A DNA stretch of 64,000 nt from Haloferax denitrificans ATCC 35960 (GTDB lineage: Archaea; Halobacteriota; Halobacteria; Halobacteriales; Haloferacaceae), in contig NZ_AOLP01000017.1 of NCBI RefSeq assembly GCF_000337795.1, forward strand, positions 1 through 64,000, read 5' to 3'. Position 1 is the stretch's first letter. Each line of letters begins with the position of its first letter. Shown here in pieces: positions 52,041-61,077 of the stretch. The notes below the pieces were generated by a model. The model had not been told where the DNA came from. It saw only the letters and a list, made by a program, of their open reading frames with translations, and did no database searches. The translations under genes and the position numbers were made by a program.

Positions 52041-55000
52041 CCGCCGGAACCTCCGCTTCCACGTCGGCGTCGGCCTCGCCGTCGTCACCACCGTCCGCGT
52101 CATCGGAGTCGTCGCCGCCGCTGTCGTCGCCGCCCGACCCGTCCGCGTCGCTTCCGTCGCTTCCGGCCTCGTCGCCGCCGAACTGGATGCCCGTGACGGC
52201 GCTGACGTTGTCGCCCTGCATCGTCACGCCGATGGCGCGCTCGGCGCGTTCGAGGAGCGCGGAGCGGTGCGAGACGACGACGAACTGCGCGTCGCCCGCG
52301 AGGTCGTCGACCATCTGACCGACGCGCTCGGCGTTCGCGGCGTCGAGGAAGGCGTCCACCTCGTCGAGCGCGTAGAACGGCGCGGGATTGTGCCGCTGGA
52401 TGGCGAAAATGAAGGCGAGCGCCGTCAGCGACTTCTCGCCGCCGGACATGGCGTCGAGGCGCTGGATGGGCTTGTCGCCCGGTTGGGCCTTCATCGTCAA
52501 GCCCTCCTCGAAGGGGTCTTCGGGGTTCTCCAACTGGAGGTGGCCCGTCCCGTTCGACAGGCGCTCGAAGATGTCGGTGAAGTTCTCGGCGATGGCGTCG
52601 AACGACTCCATGAACGTCGCCTTCTTCTGGGACTCGTACTGGTCGATGCGGTCGGCGATGGCGTCGCGCTCTTCGACCAGCACGTCGCGGCGCTCCCGGA
52701 GGTCTTCGAGGTCGGCTTTCACGTCGTCGTACTCGTCGATTGCGAGCATGTTGACGGGTTCGAGCGCCTCCATCTCCTCGGTGAGGCGCTCGATTTCGGA
52801 TTCGACGGTGTCGTGGTCGGGAATCTCCTCGGGGTCGTAGTCGCCGACCTGCGACTGGAGTTCGTCGATTTCCCACTCGAGGCGCTCGGCGGCCGAGCGC
52901 ATGCTTTCGAGCTTCGATTCGACCGCGTTCACCCGGTCTTTCTTCTCGTCGCGGGCGCTCCGGGCCTCGCGGAGGTCGTCCTGTAGCTCCGTGCGGTCCT
53001 CCTTGAGGTCGACCAGTTCCTCCTCGAGTTCGGCGACCGCCTCGCGCTTGGCTTCGAGGTCGCCCTCGCGCTCCTCGATTTTCGACTCCGCCTCGGAGAT
53101 GGAGTTTCGGGCCTCAGCCTTGCGGTTCTGGGCGGCCTCGACCGTGTCGTGGAGGTCGTCGACCGCGTCTTCCGCGTACTGCTTTTCGAGCTGAACCTCG
53201 TTGAGCCGGCCGTCGAGCGTGGACATCCGGTCTTCGAGGTCGTCGATGTCCGCGCGAATCTCGTCGGCGCGGGCGGTGAGCTTCGGAATCTCGGAGTCCG
53301 CGAGCTCGGTCTCGATGTCCTCGATTGCGGCCTCGACCGTCTCGATTTCGTCGTCGAGGTCGGCGATTTCGTCGTCGAGGTCGGACATCTGTTCGTCCAC
53401 CGACTCGCGTTCGGACTGGAGTTCGTCGAGGCGGTCGTTCAGCCGGTCGATTTCTGCTTCGGCGTCCTCGATATCGCCTTCTGCGTCCTCGATTTCGCGC
53501 TCGATTGTCCGGACGCGGTCGGCGGCGTCGGAGGCCCGCCCGCGGGCGTCGTCGAGGTCGTCGTCGATGTCCCGAATCTCCTCGTTGAGCGAGCGACGGC
53601 GGTCTTCGAGCTTGGTAATCTCCTTGGCGAGGCGTTCGAGTTTGCCCTCGCCGGACTTCGAAAACGAGTAGCGAGAGCCGCCGCCGGAGCCGCCGGTCAT
53701 CGCGCCGGAGCGCTCCACGAGGTCGCCGTCGAGGGTGACCATGCGGTAGTCGCCCATCAGGTCGCGGGCGGTCTCCATGTCCTCGACGACGAGCGTCGAC
53801 CCGAGGACGTACGAGAAAATCGACTCGTACTGCGAATCGTAGTCGACGAGGTTGCGCGCGAAGTCCACGACGCCGGGGCGGTTCGGCTTGCGCGGGAGGC
53901 CCCGGTTGTCCATCTTCGTGATGGGCAGGAACGTCGCGCGACCCGCGTTGCGGGACTTCAGGTGGTCGATACAGGACGACCCGACGCCGTCGTCGTCGAC
54001 GACGACGTTGGCGAGGCGACCGCCGGCGGCCGTCTCGCAGGCTTTCGCGTACTCGCCGTCGACCGAGCCGAGTTGGCCGACCGCGCCGTGGACGCCGGAG
54101 ATTCCGGCGTTGAGGATGGTCGTGACGGCGCGGGGCCACGAGTTGTCGCCGTCTTTGCCGGCGCGGGCTTCGAGGCGGGCGTACTCGGACTGCTTGGTCT
54201 GGAGTTCGTCCGTGACCTCCGAAAGCTCGTCGTTCAGGTCGGCCTTCTCGGCCTGCAGGTCCTCGATGACGCCGTCTATCTTCGCCTTGTTCTTCTCGGC
54301 GGTGTCGAGTTCGCTGTGCAGGTCGGAGATTGTCGCTTTCAGTTCGGGGACGCGCTCGCGGGCGCGTTCGAGTTCGTCCCGCGTCTCCGAAATCTGGTTC
54401 GAGCGGCGGCGCGCGTCGTCGAGCAGGCGGTCCTTGGCGCGCTGGCGGTCGTTCTTCTCGTCTTTGAGCTCGTCGAGCGTCTCCTTTCTCGCCGCGAGTT
54501 CGGACTTCAGCTCGTCGAACTCGGTGTCGACCGAGTCGATTTCGGCCTGCACCTCGGAGAGTTCGACCCGCTTCGACTGGATGTCGCTTTTGACCGACGC
54601 CTTCTCGACTTTGACCTCGCGGACGTCGTCTTCGAGGTCGTCTATCTGCTCTTGCTTGCGGTCGATGTCGATAAACGCCTTGCGGCGCTCGGCCTCGGCG
54701 TCGTCGCGCTTTTCCTCGGCCGCTTCGATGGCGTTCTCCAGCCGGGAGATGTCGCCTTTTATCTCCTCCATCTCCGACTTGATGCGGAGCTGTTCGTCCT
54801 CGCCTTTCCGCTCGATTTCGCGGGTGAGGTCTTCGAGGTCCTCTTCGAGGCGGGTGACCTTCCCCTGTCGCTCGTCGAGTTCGGCCTGCAACTCTTCGAG
54901 GTCGGCCTCGGTGGACTCGATGCGCGATTCGGTCCGCGAGAGGTCGTCGCGCTTGTCTTCGAGTTCCGCGGCCTTCAGGTAGCCCTCGTACTCCCCTTTC

Positions 55001-55728
55001 TCCTCGCGGAGTCCCTTGTAGGTGAGCGCGGTCTCGCGCTCGTCGGCGAGCTGGTCGAGGCGCGTCTCCTTTTCCTCGATGCGGAGGTCCGCCTCGTCGA
55101 CGCGCTCTTCGACCGCCTCCAACTCCTCGAAGGCGGCGTCTTTCTTCTCGTCGAACTCGGCGACGCCCGCGATTTCGTCGATGATGCCCCGTCGCTGGTA
55201 GGGCGTCATGTTGATGATTTCGGTCACGTCGCCCTGCATGACGACGTTGTAGCCCTCGGGGGTGATGCCCGCCTGCGCGAGCAGGTCCTTGATGTCCGAG
55301 AGGTTGACCGAGCGCTCGTTGAGGTAGTAGTACGAGTAGTAGTTGTCCGGCGTCTCCTTGACGCGGCGCTTGATGGTTATCTCCTCGGCGTTTCCGACCT
55401 TGTCGGTCCCGGCGGCGTTGACGACCTGCGAGCGGTCGAGCGTCCCCTCGGAGTTGTCGAGGACGACCGTGACGCTGGCCTCTTTGGGCTGTTTCGCGGC
55501 CTCGTCGCTCCCGTCGGCGTGACCGGGGTTGTAGATGAGGTCCGTCAGCTTCTCGGCGCGAATCCCGCGGGTTCGGGCGAGGCCGAGCGCGAAGAGGACG
55601 CCGTCGATGATGTTCGATTTTCCGGAACCGTTCGGGCCCGTAACGACCGTGAAATCCTCGTAGAACGGGATGCGAGTCGGCCGCCCGAAGCTCTTGAAAC
55701 CGTCAAGGACGAGCTCTTTGATGTGCAT
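52033..55728 (-). CDS. smc: Chromosome segregation protein SMC
   Basis: A 1231-residue SMC. The N-terminal head has Walker A GPNGSGKSN (about residue 33). Two long coiled-coil arms of roughly 350-400 residues flank the hinge (GISGVHGAVGQLGSVDGEYA, about 535-555). The C-terminal head has signature MSGGEKSLTALAF (about 1094) and Walker B FYALDEVDAFLD (about 1117). A tail of about 45 Gly/Asp/Ser residues extends beyond the head. It forms ATP-dependent chromosome loops with ScpA. It follows the coiled-coil gene at 55812 by 83 bases. Confidence 0.97.
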   Translation of the reverse strand: MHIKELVLDGFKSFGRPTRIPFYEDFTVVTGPNGSGKSNIIDGVLFALGLARTRGIRAEKLTDLIYNPGHADGSDEAAKQPKEASVTVVLDNSEGTLDRSQVVNAAGTDKVGNAEEITIKRRVKETPDNYYSYYYLNERSVNLSDIKDLLAQAGITPEGYNVVMQGDVTEIINMTPYQRRGIIDEIAGVAEFDEKKDAAFEELEAVEERVDEADLRIEEKETRLDQLADERETALTYKGLREEKGEYEGYLKAAELEDKRDDLSRTESRIESTEADLEELQAELDERQGKVTRLEEDLEDLTREIERKGEDEQLRIKSEMEEIKGDISRLENAIEAAEEKRDDAEAERRKAFIDIDRKQEQIDDLEDDVREVKVEKASVKSDIQSKRVELSEVQAEIDSVDTEFDELKSELAARKETLDELKDEKNDRQRAKDRLLDDARRRSNQISETRDELERARERVPELKATISDLHSELDTAEKNKAKIDGVIEDLQAEKADLNDELSEVTDELQTKQSEYARLEARAGKDGDNSWPRAVTTILNAGISGVHGAVGQLGSVDGEYAKACETAAGGRLANVVVDDDGVGSSCIDHLKSRNAGRATFLPITKMDNRGLPRKPNRPGVVDFARNLVDYDSQYESIFSYVLGSTLVVEDMETARDLMGDYRMVTLDGDLVERSGAMTGGSGGGSRYSFSKSGEGKLERLAKEITKLEDRRRSLNEEIRDIDDDLDDARGRASDAADRVRTIEREIEDAEGDIEDAEAEIDRLNDRLDELQSERESVDEQMSDLDDEIADLDDEIETVEAAIEDIETELADSEIPKLTARADEIRADIDDLEDRMSTLDGRLNEVQLEKQYAEDAVDDLHDTVEAAQNRKAEARNSISEAESKIEEREGDLEAKREAVAELEEELVDLKEDRTELQDDLREARSARDEKKDRVNAVESKLESMRSAAERLEWEIDELQSQVGDYDPEEIPDHDTVESEIERLTEEMEALEPVNMLAIDEYDDVKADLEDLRERRDVLVEERDAIADRIDQYESQKKATFMESFDAIAENFTDIFERLSNGTGHLQLENPEDPFEEGLTMKAQPGDKPIQRLDAMSGGEKSLTALAFIFAIQRHNPAPFYALDEVDAFLDAANAERVGQMVDDLAGDAQFVVVSHRSALLERAERAIGVTMQGDNVSAVTGIQFGGDEAGSDGSDADGSGGDDSGGDDSDDADGGDDGEADADVEAEVPADD

Positions 55729-55811
55729 GGGTTGGTGTTCGCGCGGGCGACGCCCGCAGGTGGAGCGCGCCGCATGAACACGGGGCGCGCTCGCTCGGAC
55801 GGCGCGCCCGA

Positions 55812-56132
55812 TTACGCGACGATGATGTCGTCGTCGGGCGTCTCGCCGTCGCCTTCGTCAGTCTCGTCGGCCTCGTCGGGTTTAGTCTCATCGCCGTCGG
55901 CCGACGCCACCTCGTCGGCTTCGGCGGTCTCCGCAGTGGCGTCCGCGGCGGAGTCGTCTTCGGTCTCCCAGTCGCCGCGACGGGTCGCGGCCCGCGAGGG
56001 GACCTCCACGTCGTTGGCGTCTTCGAGCTGTCGAAGCCGTTCTTTGGTCTCGACGAGTTCCTCGGTGAGCCCGTTCACGGCGGCCTGCAGTTCTGCGACT
56101 TTGGATTCGAGTTCGTCCACCCGGTTACTCAT
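55812..56132 (-). CDS. Small acidic coiled-coil protein, first gene of the smc-scpA operon
   Basis: A 106-residue protein (DUF7518-like from memory). Residues 1-45 form a regular coiled coil (MSNRVDELESKVAELQAAVN, GLTEELVETKERLRQLED). The rest is an Asp/Glu/Ala tail with a RRGDWETED block. It begins from a leaderless promoter and is followed by smc and scpA on the same strand. The short coiled coil could dimerise or pack against SMC arms. A role as an accessory subunit in the place of ScpB is inference only. Confidence 0.82.
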   Translation of the reverse strand: MSNRVDELESKVAELQAAVNGLTEELVETKERLRQLEDANDVEVPSRAATRRGDWETEDDSAADATAETAEADEVASADGDETKPDEADETDEGDGETPDDDIIVA

Positions 56133-56155
56133 GGGTAACATAGCCCCGCGCGTGA

Positions 56156-56165
56156 GACATAAATG
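56156..56165 (-). promoter_or_regulatory. TATA element of the coiled-coil-smc-scpA operon
   Basis: The minus strand reads CATTTATGTC, centred 28 bases before ATG 56132. No other good promoter was seen between this gene and smc. Confidence 0.5.
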
Positions 56166-56270
56166 TGCGTCAGACAATCACCGAAAATGTGATACGTGTG
56201 CGGGTGGGGACGCCCCCGGACCCGCGTCGTCGGTCGCTCTGGGCGTCGCCGGCCTGCCGTCGGCGGGCGC

Positions 56271-57608
56271 TCAGTCGCGGTACGATTCGGTCGTCGTCGC
56301 CCGGAGCGACCGGACCGCGTCGAGGTACTCCTCGCGGCCGCGCTTTTCGGCTTTCGCCTCGCGGACCGCCGCCATCGCCTCGTGGCTGGTGAGCAGGTCG
56401 ACCAGCGTGCAGGCGGTGAGTTTCGCGGGGATGACGTAGGCCATCTCCTCGTCGACGACGCGGAAGTCGCGGGCGTGGACCGCGCCCTCGAAGCCGCCGG
56501 TCCACGGGTGGATGCCGGGGACGAGTTGCGTGATGTCGCCCATGTCGGTCGACCCCGAGAGGTGCGGCGACCCCTCCGTGACCGCGTCGGGGCCGACGAT
56601 GTCGCGGGCGTTCTCGTCGTAGAACGCGACTATCGTCTCGTCGGTCCGAAGCGGCATGTAGCCGGGGTAGTCCTCGATTTCCACGTCGCCGCCGACGCCC
56701 ATCGCGCCGGCGGCGAGCGCCCGGTTGACCGACTCGTTGGCGTCCGCGACCGCTTCGACCGAGGCCGCGCGGACGTACGACTCCATCGTCACCTCGGCGG
56801 GGACGACGTTGACGCCGTCGCCGCCGCGGGTGATGATGGGGTGGACGCGGACGTGGTCCTCGTCGCGGAAGCGCTCGCGCTGGGCGTGGACCGCGTTCAT
56901 CCCGAGCATCGCGGCGTTGAGCGCGTTGACGCCCTCTTCGGGGGCCGCGCCGGCGTGCGCCTCGGTCCCGCGGTAGGTGACGAACTTGCCGACGAAGCCG
57001 TTGGTCGAGAAGTCGCTCGTAATCGTCCGCTCGGGCGTGTCACTGCCGGCGTGCATCATCGCGGCGGCGTCCCAGTCGTCGACGTAGCCGCGGCGGATGA
57101 GTTCCTGCTTGCCGCCGAAGAACTCGATGTCGCCGGCTTCGAGCAGGTCGCGCCGGTAGTCGAGGTCGAGGTACTCCTCGGCCGGGACGGCGACGAATTC
57201 GACCGCGCCGTCGAGGTCGTCGACGACGCCGCTTCCGACGAGGCCGAAGGCGGTGCCCACGAGGTTTGCGAGTTGGGCGTTGTGGCCGCAGGCGTGGACC
57301 GCGCCGGTCTCGGGGTCCGCGAGCGGGTGGTCCGGGTTGACGAGCGCGTCGAGTTCGCCGAGGACGGCCGCGACGAAGTCACCGGAGCCGGCGCGGGCGC
57401 GAGCGCCGGTAATCGCCAGCTCCGTCTCCACGTCGAGGTCGAGGTCTTCGAACAGCGAGACGACCTTCTCGGTGGTCTTCACCTCCTTGTAGCCGAGTTC
57501 CGGTTCGGCCTGCACGTCCTTCGCGAAGGCGATAATCTCGTCCGCGCGGTCGTCGATGGCGTCGCAGACGCGGGCTTTGAGGGCCGCGGTTCGGTCGTCG
57601 CCGGTCAT
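56271..57608 (-). CDS. M20-family amidohydrolase (p-aminobenzoyl-glutamate hydrolase-like)
   Basis: A 445-residue metallopeptidase of the M20 family, closest in layout to AbgB. Metal-binding blocks are DPETGAVHACGHNAQLANLV, VPAEEYLDLDYRRDLLEAGD and AAMMHAGSD, with FVTYRGTEAHAGAAPEEGVN in the dimerisation domain and SGSTDMGDITQLVPGIHPW near the end. It cleaves amide bonds of acylated amino acids or aryl-glutamates. Two membrane-protein genes precede it in the operon, suggesting uptake and hydrolysis of one compound. The specific substrate is not shown by sequence. Confidence 0.9.
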   Translation of the reverse strand: MTGDDRTAALKARVCDAIDDRADEIIAFAKDVQAEPELGYKEVKTTEKVVSLFEDLDLDVETELAITGARARAGSGDFVAAVLGELDALVNPDHPLADPETGAVHACGHNAQLANLVGTAFGLVGSGVVDDLDGAVEFVAVPAEEYLDLDYRRDLLEAGDIEFFGGKQELIRRGYVDDWDAAAMMHAGSDTPERTITSDFSTNGFVGKFVTYRGTEAHAGAAPEEGVNALNAAMLGMNAVHAQRERFRDEDHVRVHPIITRGGDGVNVVPAEVTMESYVRAASVEAVADANESVNRALAAGAMGVGGDVEIEDYPGYMPLRTDETIVAFYDENARDIVGPDAVTEGSPHLSGSTDMGDITQLVPGIHPWTGGFEGAVHARDFRVVDEEMAYVIPAKLTACTLVDLLTSHEAMAAVREAKAEKRGREEYLDAVRSLRATTTESYRD

Positions 57609-57691
57609 CGCGTCTCACTCCGGCGCGCGCGGCGGTCGGTCGCGGAGGTTGTGGGGGTTGCGAGGGTCACGGACGTTGCGGGGGTCGCCAT
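57605..57691 (-). CDS. Candidate 28-residue peptide exactly linking two operon genes
   Basis: An ATG at 57691 shares a base with the stop of the upstream small membrane protein (TGATG). The TGA at 57605-57607 overlaps the ATG of the M20 hydrolase (ATGA). The peptide is Thr/Ala-rich at the front (MATPATSVTLATPTTSATDR) and Arg-rich at the end. It could be a coupling leader that keeps ribosomes moving to the hydrolase, or a chance frame. No homologue is recognised. Confidence 0.35.
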   Translation of the reverse strand: MATPATSVTLATPTTSATDRRARRSETR

Positions 57692-58155
57692 CAGATAATC
57701 CCCTGTGCGGAGAGCACGGCCTGCGAGATGAGCGCGGAGCCGAAGAACGTCCCGAAGAAGACGAACACGGCCACGAGGACGAGCTTCCAGCTGACCTCCT
57801 TCATCTTCCCGGTCTGGAGCCCGATAGACAGGCCCGCGTAGGCGAGAATCGGCGTCGTCGTCGCGAGGAAGTCGACCTCGCCGACGGCGGCGAGAAACGG
57901 CGCTTGCACCGGCGAAAACGGCAGTGCGAGCGCGAACGCGAGAATCATCGCGTAGGCGAACGCCGGCAGGTCGAGCGGAATCAGCCGCCCCATGAGCAGG
58001 GCGACGAGACCGATGAGGACGATGAGCGCCATGCCGGGGAGCGCGGCGACGAAGCCGGTGCCGGTGGCGATGAAGTTAGCCGTCAGCGTCAGGAACGCGA
58101 CCACGAGCAACATCTTCAGCGACTCGACGGAGAACTCCGGGGTGGACATCGACAT
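57691..58155 (-). CDS. Small integral membrane protein partner of DUF3100
   Basis: A 154-residue protein with five hydrophobic segments (SLKMLLVVAFLTLTANFIAT, AALPGMALIVLIGLVALLMG, FAYAMILAFALALPFSPVQA and on, ending with a VFVFFGTFFGSALISQAVL helix). Proline- and glycine-containing helices suggest a transporter half. ATG 58155 lies one base after the DUF3100 stop; a GTG at 58164 would overlap it. It is always-neighbour-like in position, so the two probably form one transport unit. Function is inferred. Confidence 0.75.
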   Translation of the reverse strand: MSMSTPEFSVESLKMLLVVAFLTLTANFIATGTGFVAALPGMALIVLIGLVALLMGRLIPLDLPAFAYAMILAFALALPFSPVQAPFLAAVGEVDFLATTTPILAYAGLSIGLQTGKMKEVSWKLVLVAVFVFFGTFFGSALISQAVLSAQGII

Positions 58156-58156
58156 C

Positions 58157-59041
58157 TCACTCACCTCCGTCGGTCGCGGCGGTGTCGCGACCGAACACGG
58201 GCGCGAGGACCGCGTACAGGCGCGTGATGACCGGGAGACCGACGAGGATGACCATGTAGAGTCCCGTGATGCCGGTCAGGAGGTTGCTCGTCGCGGCGAA
58301 GCTCAGAATCTGGTCCTCGGCGACGCCCGCGCCGCCGGCGGCCGCCGCCAGCGACGTGGAACAGGCGGTCATCATGCTCGCCGACCCCATGCCGCAGGCC
58401 ATCGACAGCGCGAGCGGGTGGAGTCCCGTCGCGGGGGCGAAGCCGCCGAGCAGGCCGAAGAAGACGGTTCCGAGGACCGTTCCGGTCATGTAGGTGCCGA
58501 GGACGCCGCGACCCTCGGGCGACTCGATGCCGTACTTGTCGGTGATGACGCCGAGGGTCGGTTCGCGGGCGATGCTGACCGCCGCGCCGATGGACTCGCG
58601 TTTGAGGCCCAACAGCAAGGCGAGCGGGAGCGCGATGAGAATCGTGCCGAGGTTGCCGAACTCCTGTAAGACGAACGCCGGCCCGGCCGCCACGAGGTCG
58701 TAGAACGACGGCGCGACGAGCGTCCCGTACTTGACGCCGAGCGGCATCAGCGCGATGACGAGAAGCGGCGAGGCGATGCGGCTCACGTCCTCGTCGACGA
58801 CCGACCGGAGGGGTTCGATGACCGACCCGAGGACGCTGTAACTGAGGCCGAGGCCGAGGACGACCGCGTACAGAAGCGGCAGGAGCACGACCTGTCCCGG
58901 TCCGAGCGGGAACGTTATCGTGCCGATGAGTTCCGCGACGACGACGATGAGAAGGACCGTCAGATGCGTCCGGAGATGCGCCGAGAGCCGACCGGCGGTC
59001 CGAATCGGTGCCCATCTATCAGCAGTGGTATCGTTTGTCAT
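58157..59041 (-). CDS. DUF3100 membrane protein, putative transporter
   Basis: A 294-residue membrane protein with about eight helices, matching the DUF3100 family as I recall it. Characteristic segments are LPLLYAVVLGLGLSYSV, SPLLVIALMPLGVKYGTL, RESIGAAVSIAREPTLGVIT and the small-residue-rich SMACGMGSASMMTACSTSLA near residue 205. The last suggests a substrate pore. It begins the operon small membrane protein-M20 hydrolase. A TATA-like GTATATAAAA centred 44 bases upstream implies a leader near 20 bases. Substrate unknown; an amide the hydrolase cleaves is a reasonable guess. Confidence 0.82.
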   Translation of the reverse strand: MTNDTTADRWAPIRTAGRLSAHLRTHLTVLLIVVVAELIGTITFPLGPGQVVLLPLLYAVVLGLGLSYSVLGSVIEPLRSVVDEDVSRIASPLLVIALMPLGVKYGTLVAPSFYDLVAAGPAFVLQEFGNLGTILIALPLALLLGLKRESIGAAVSIAREPTLGVITDKYGIESPEGRGVLGTYMTGTVLGTVFFGLLGGFAPATGLHPLALSMACGMGSASMMTACSTSLAAAAGGAGVAEDQILSFAATSNLLTGITGLYMVILVGLPVITRLYAVLAPVFGRDTAATDGGE

Positions 59042-59080
59042 ATGTGAACAAAGTCTGTGAATCGTGGAGATGAAACGCCG

Positions 59081-59090
59081 GTATATAAAA
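59081..59090 (-). promoter_or_regulatory. TATA element of the DUF3100-M20 operon
   Basis: TTTTATATAC on the minus strand, about 44 bases before ATG 59041, so the mRNA would have a short leader. It is one of the most AT-rich stretches in the neighbourhood. Confidence 0.5.
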
Positions 59091-59207
59091 CCCCGTTAGT
59101 GATTGTCTGTCGGATATGACGGCCGCGCGCCGGGACGCCGCCCGCGGCCGAGCGGCTCTGCGGCCAGTCCCGTTAGTCTTTAGCCCACCGCCGTCGAAGC
59201 GCGGCCA

Positions 59208-60698
59208 ATGACTGCGCAAGCGCTCGAACAGCGCGAACTCGCGGTCGTCATCGGGTTGGAGGTCCACGTCCAACTCGAGACGGCCACGAAGATTTTCTGT
59301 AGCTGTTCGACCGAGCCTGCCGAGGACGAGGAGCCGAACACCCGCGTGTGCCCCGTCTGCCTCGGGCTACCGGGCGCGCTCCCGGTGCTCAACGAGGCGG
59401 CGGTGGAGTCGGCGGTCAAAATCGGCAAGGCGCTGAACGCCGACATCGCCGAGGACACCCGGTTCCACCGGAAGAACTACTACTACCCCGACCTGCCCAA
59501 GAACTTCCAGATCACCCAGTACGACGCGCCCATCTGCGCCGACGGGACGCTCGAGGTGTCCGTCGAGGGCACCCGCCGCGACATCGGCATCACCCGCGCC
59601 CACCTCGAAGAGGACCCGGGAAGCCTCCAGCACAAAGGCGGCAGTATCGACACGGCGGACTACACGCTCGTCAACTACAACCGCGCCGGCACGCCGCTGG
59701 TCGAAATCGTCACCGAGCCCGACTTCCGGAGCCCCCAAGAGACCCGCGCGTTCCTCGCCAAACTCGAAGAGGTGCTCGAATACCTCGGCGTGTTCGACGC
59801 CACCCGCGACGGCTCGCTCCGCATCGACGCCAACATCTCGCTCGTCCCCGCCGACGAGGTCGACGACGACGGCGCGATTTCCGACGAGGCGCTCGAAGCG
59901 GCCAACCGCACCGAGGTCAAGAACATCTCCAGCCACAAGGGCGCAGAGAAGGCGCTGGCCTACGAGGTCACCCGCCAGAAGAACGCCATCAAGCGCGGCC
60001 GCGCCGTCGAACAGGAGACGCGCCACTGGGACGAGTCCCGCGGAATCACGGTCTCGATGCGCTCGAAGGAAGAAGAAAAGGACTACCGCTACTTCCGCGA
60101 GGCCGACCTCCCGCCGCTCCAGGTCGCCCACTGGAAAGAGGAGATTCCGATTCCGGAGCTTCCCGACGCCCGCCGCGAGCGCTTCCACACCGAGTACGGC
60201 ATCGACGAGGAGTCCGCCTCGAAGCTCACCTCGACCAAGGAGGTCGCGGACTTCTTCGAGGACGTGGCCGCCGAGTTCGACGCCGACCTCGCCGCGACGT
60301 GGGTCGCCGACAACCTCCTCGGCGAACTCAACTACCGCGACATGCACATCACGGACGTGTCGGACCGCCTCGACGAGTTCACGCGGCTCGTCGAACTCGT
60401 CGCCGCCGACGAGGTGACGACGAAGAACGCCGAGGAAATCGTCCTCCGCGAGATGCTCGACGAGGGCAAAGACCCCGACACCATCGTCGACGAGGAGGGT
60501 CTCGGCAAGGCCGACGACGACGAAATCGGCGGCTTCGTCCAAGAGGCAATCGACGAGAACCCCGACGCCGTCGAGGACTACCACGACGGCGAGGGCGGCG
60601 CGCTGAACTTCCTCGTCGGACAGGTCATGCAGAAGTCCAAGGGGAGCGCCGACCCCGGCACGGTGAACCAGTTGCTCCGCGAGCGACTGGACGAGTAA
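59208..60698 (+). CDS. gatB: Aspartyl/glutamyl-tRNA amidotransferase subunit B
   Basis: A 496-residue GatB kinase-like subunit that helps convert Glu-tRNA-Gln or Asp-tRNA-Asn to the amide form. The start VVIGLEVHVQLETATKIFCS and CPVCLGLPGALPVLNE contain zinc-binding cysteines. FHRKNYYYPDLPKNFQITQY, LEEDPGSLQHKG and SLRIDANISL follow. The C-terminal YqeY-like tail (FLVGQVMQKSKGSADPGTVN) binds tRNA. GatA and GatC are not nearby. ATG 59208. Confidence 0.97.
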   Translation: MTAQALEQRELAVVIGLEVHVQLETATKIFCSCSTEPAEDEEPNTRVCPVCLGLPGALPVLNEAAVESAVKIGKALNADIAEDTRFHRKNYYYPDLPKNFQITQYDAPICADGTLEVSVEGTRRDIGITRAHLEEDPGSLQHKGGSIDTADYTLVNYNRAGTPLVEIVTEPDFRSPQETRAFLAKLEEVLEYLGVFDATRDGSLRIDANISLVPADEVDDDGAISDEALEAANRTEVKNISSHKGAEKALAYEVTRQKNAIKRGRAVEQETRHWDESRGITVSMRSKEEEKDYRYFREADLPPLQVAHWKEEIPIPELPDARRERFHTEYGIDEESASKLTSTKEVADFFEDVAAEFDADLAATWVADNLLGELNYRDMHITDVSDRLDEFTRLVELVAADEVTTKNAEEIVLREMLDEGKDPDTIVDEEGLGKADDDEIGGFVQEAIDENPDAVEDYHDGEGGALNFLVGQVMQKSKGSADPGTVNQLLRERLDE

Positions 60699-60784
60699 CG
60701 CGACCGACCGCAGAAAGCGACGCCGCACCGACGCGGCGCGCGTCAGGTTCGCTCTGTCCTTCGACCCTCGATTCGTCGCGCCGC

Positions 60785-60964
60785 TCAGCCGAGCACGTGG
60801 TTCACGTACTGGTCGAACCGAACGAACTCCGTCGAGTCGCAGGCGGCGCACTGGTCGGGGGCACTGTAGTGGTACATCCCTTCCTCGTGCCTCACCGACC
60901 CGGCGTAGACCGCGTGGCAGTCGGTGCAGACGTATCGGTCCGGTAACTCAGGCGTGTGAGCCAT
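60785..60964 (-). CDS. Small zinc-ribbon protein, 59 residues
   Basis: ATG 60964 to TGA 60785 encodes 59 residues with two CxxC pairs (YVCTDCHAVY and QCAACDSTEF) typical of a zinc ribbon (DUF7128-like from memory). Between them is SVRHEEGMYHYSAPD, and after them FVRFDQYVNHVLG. It could be an accessory zinc protein; no partner is evident. Codon use is typical. The minus-strand TAGAATCATG region about 25 bases upstream may be its promoter. Confidence 0.78.
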   Translation of the reverse strand: MAHTPELPDRYVCTDCHAVYAGSVRHEEGMYHYSAPDQCAACDSTEFVRFDQYVNHVLG

Positions 60965-61077
60965 AGCTCTCTATTGTACCCGGTCATACATGATTCTACC
61001 TTGCCAAAAGGCGACGGCCGTGGCTACGACCCGTCGGCGTCGCGCGGGGAGCCGAGAGTAGTCGAAGGCGGCCGAGG

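Noticed and set aside
55743-55757. Palindrome GCGGGCG-A-CGCCCGC upstream of smc
   Set aside because: Short, GC-only and in a GC-rich gap; expected by chance here and not placed near a promoter element.
53149-56439. 1096-codon plus-strand frame opposite smc
   Set aside because: Mirror image of coiled-coil codons (Glu/Lys turn into Leu/Phe/Val); no membrane or enzyme pattern.
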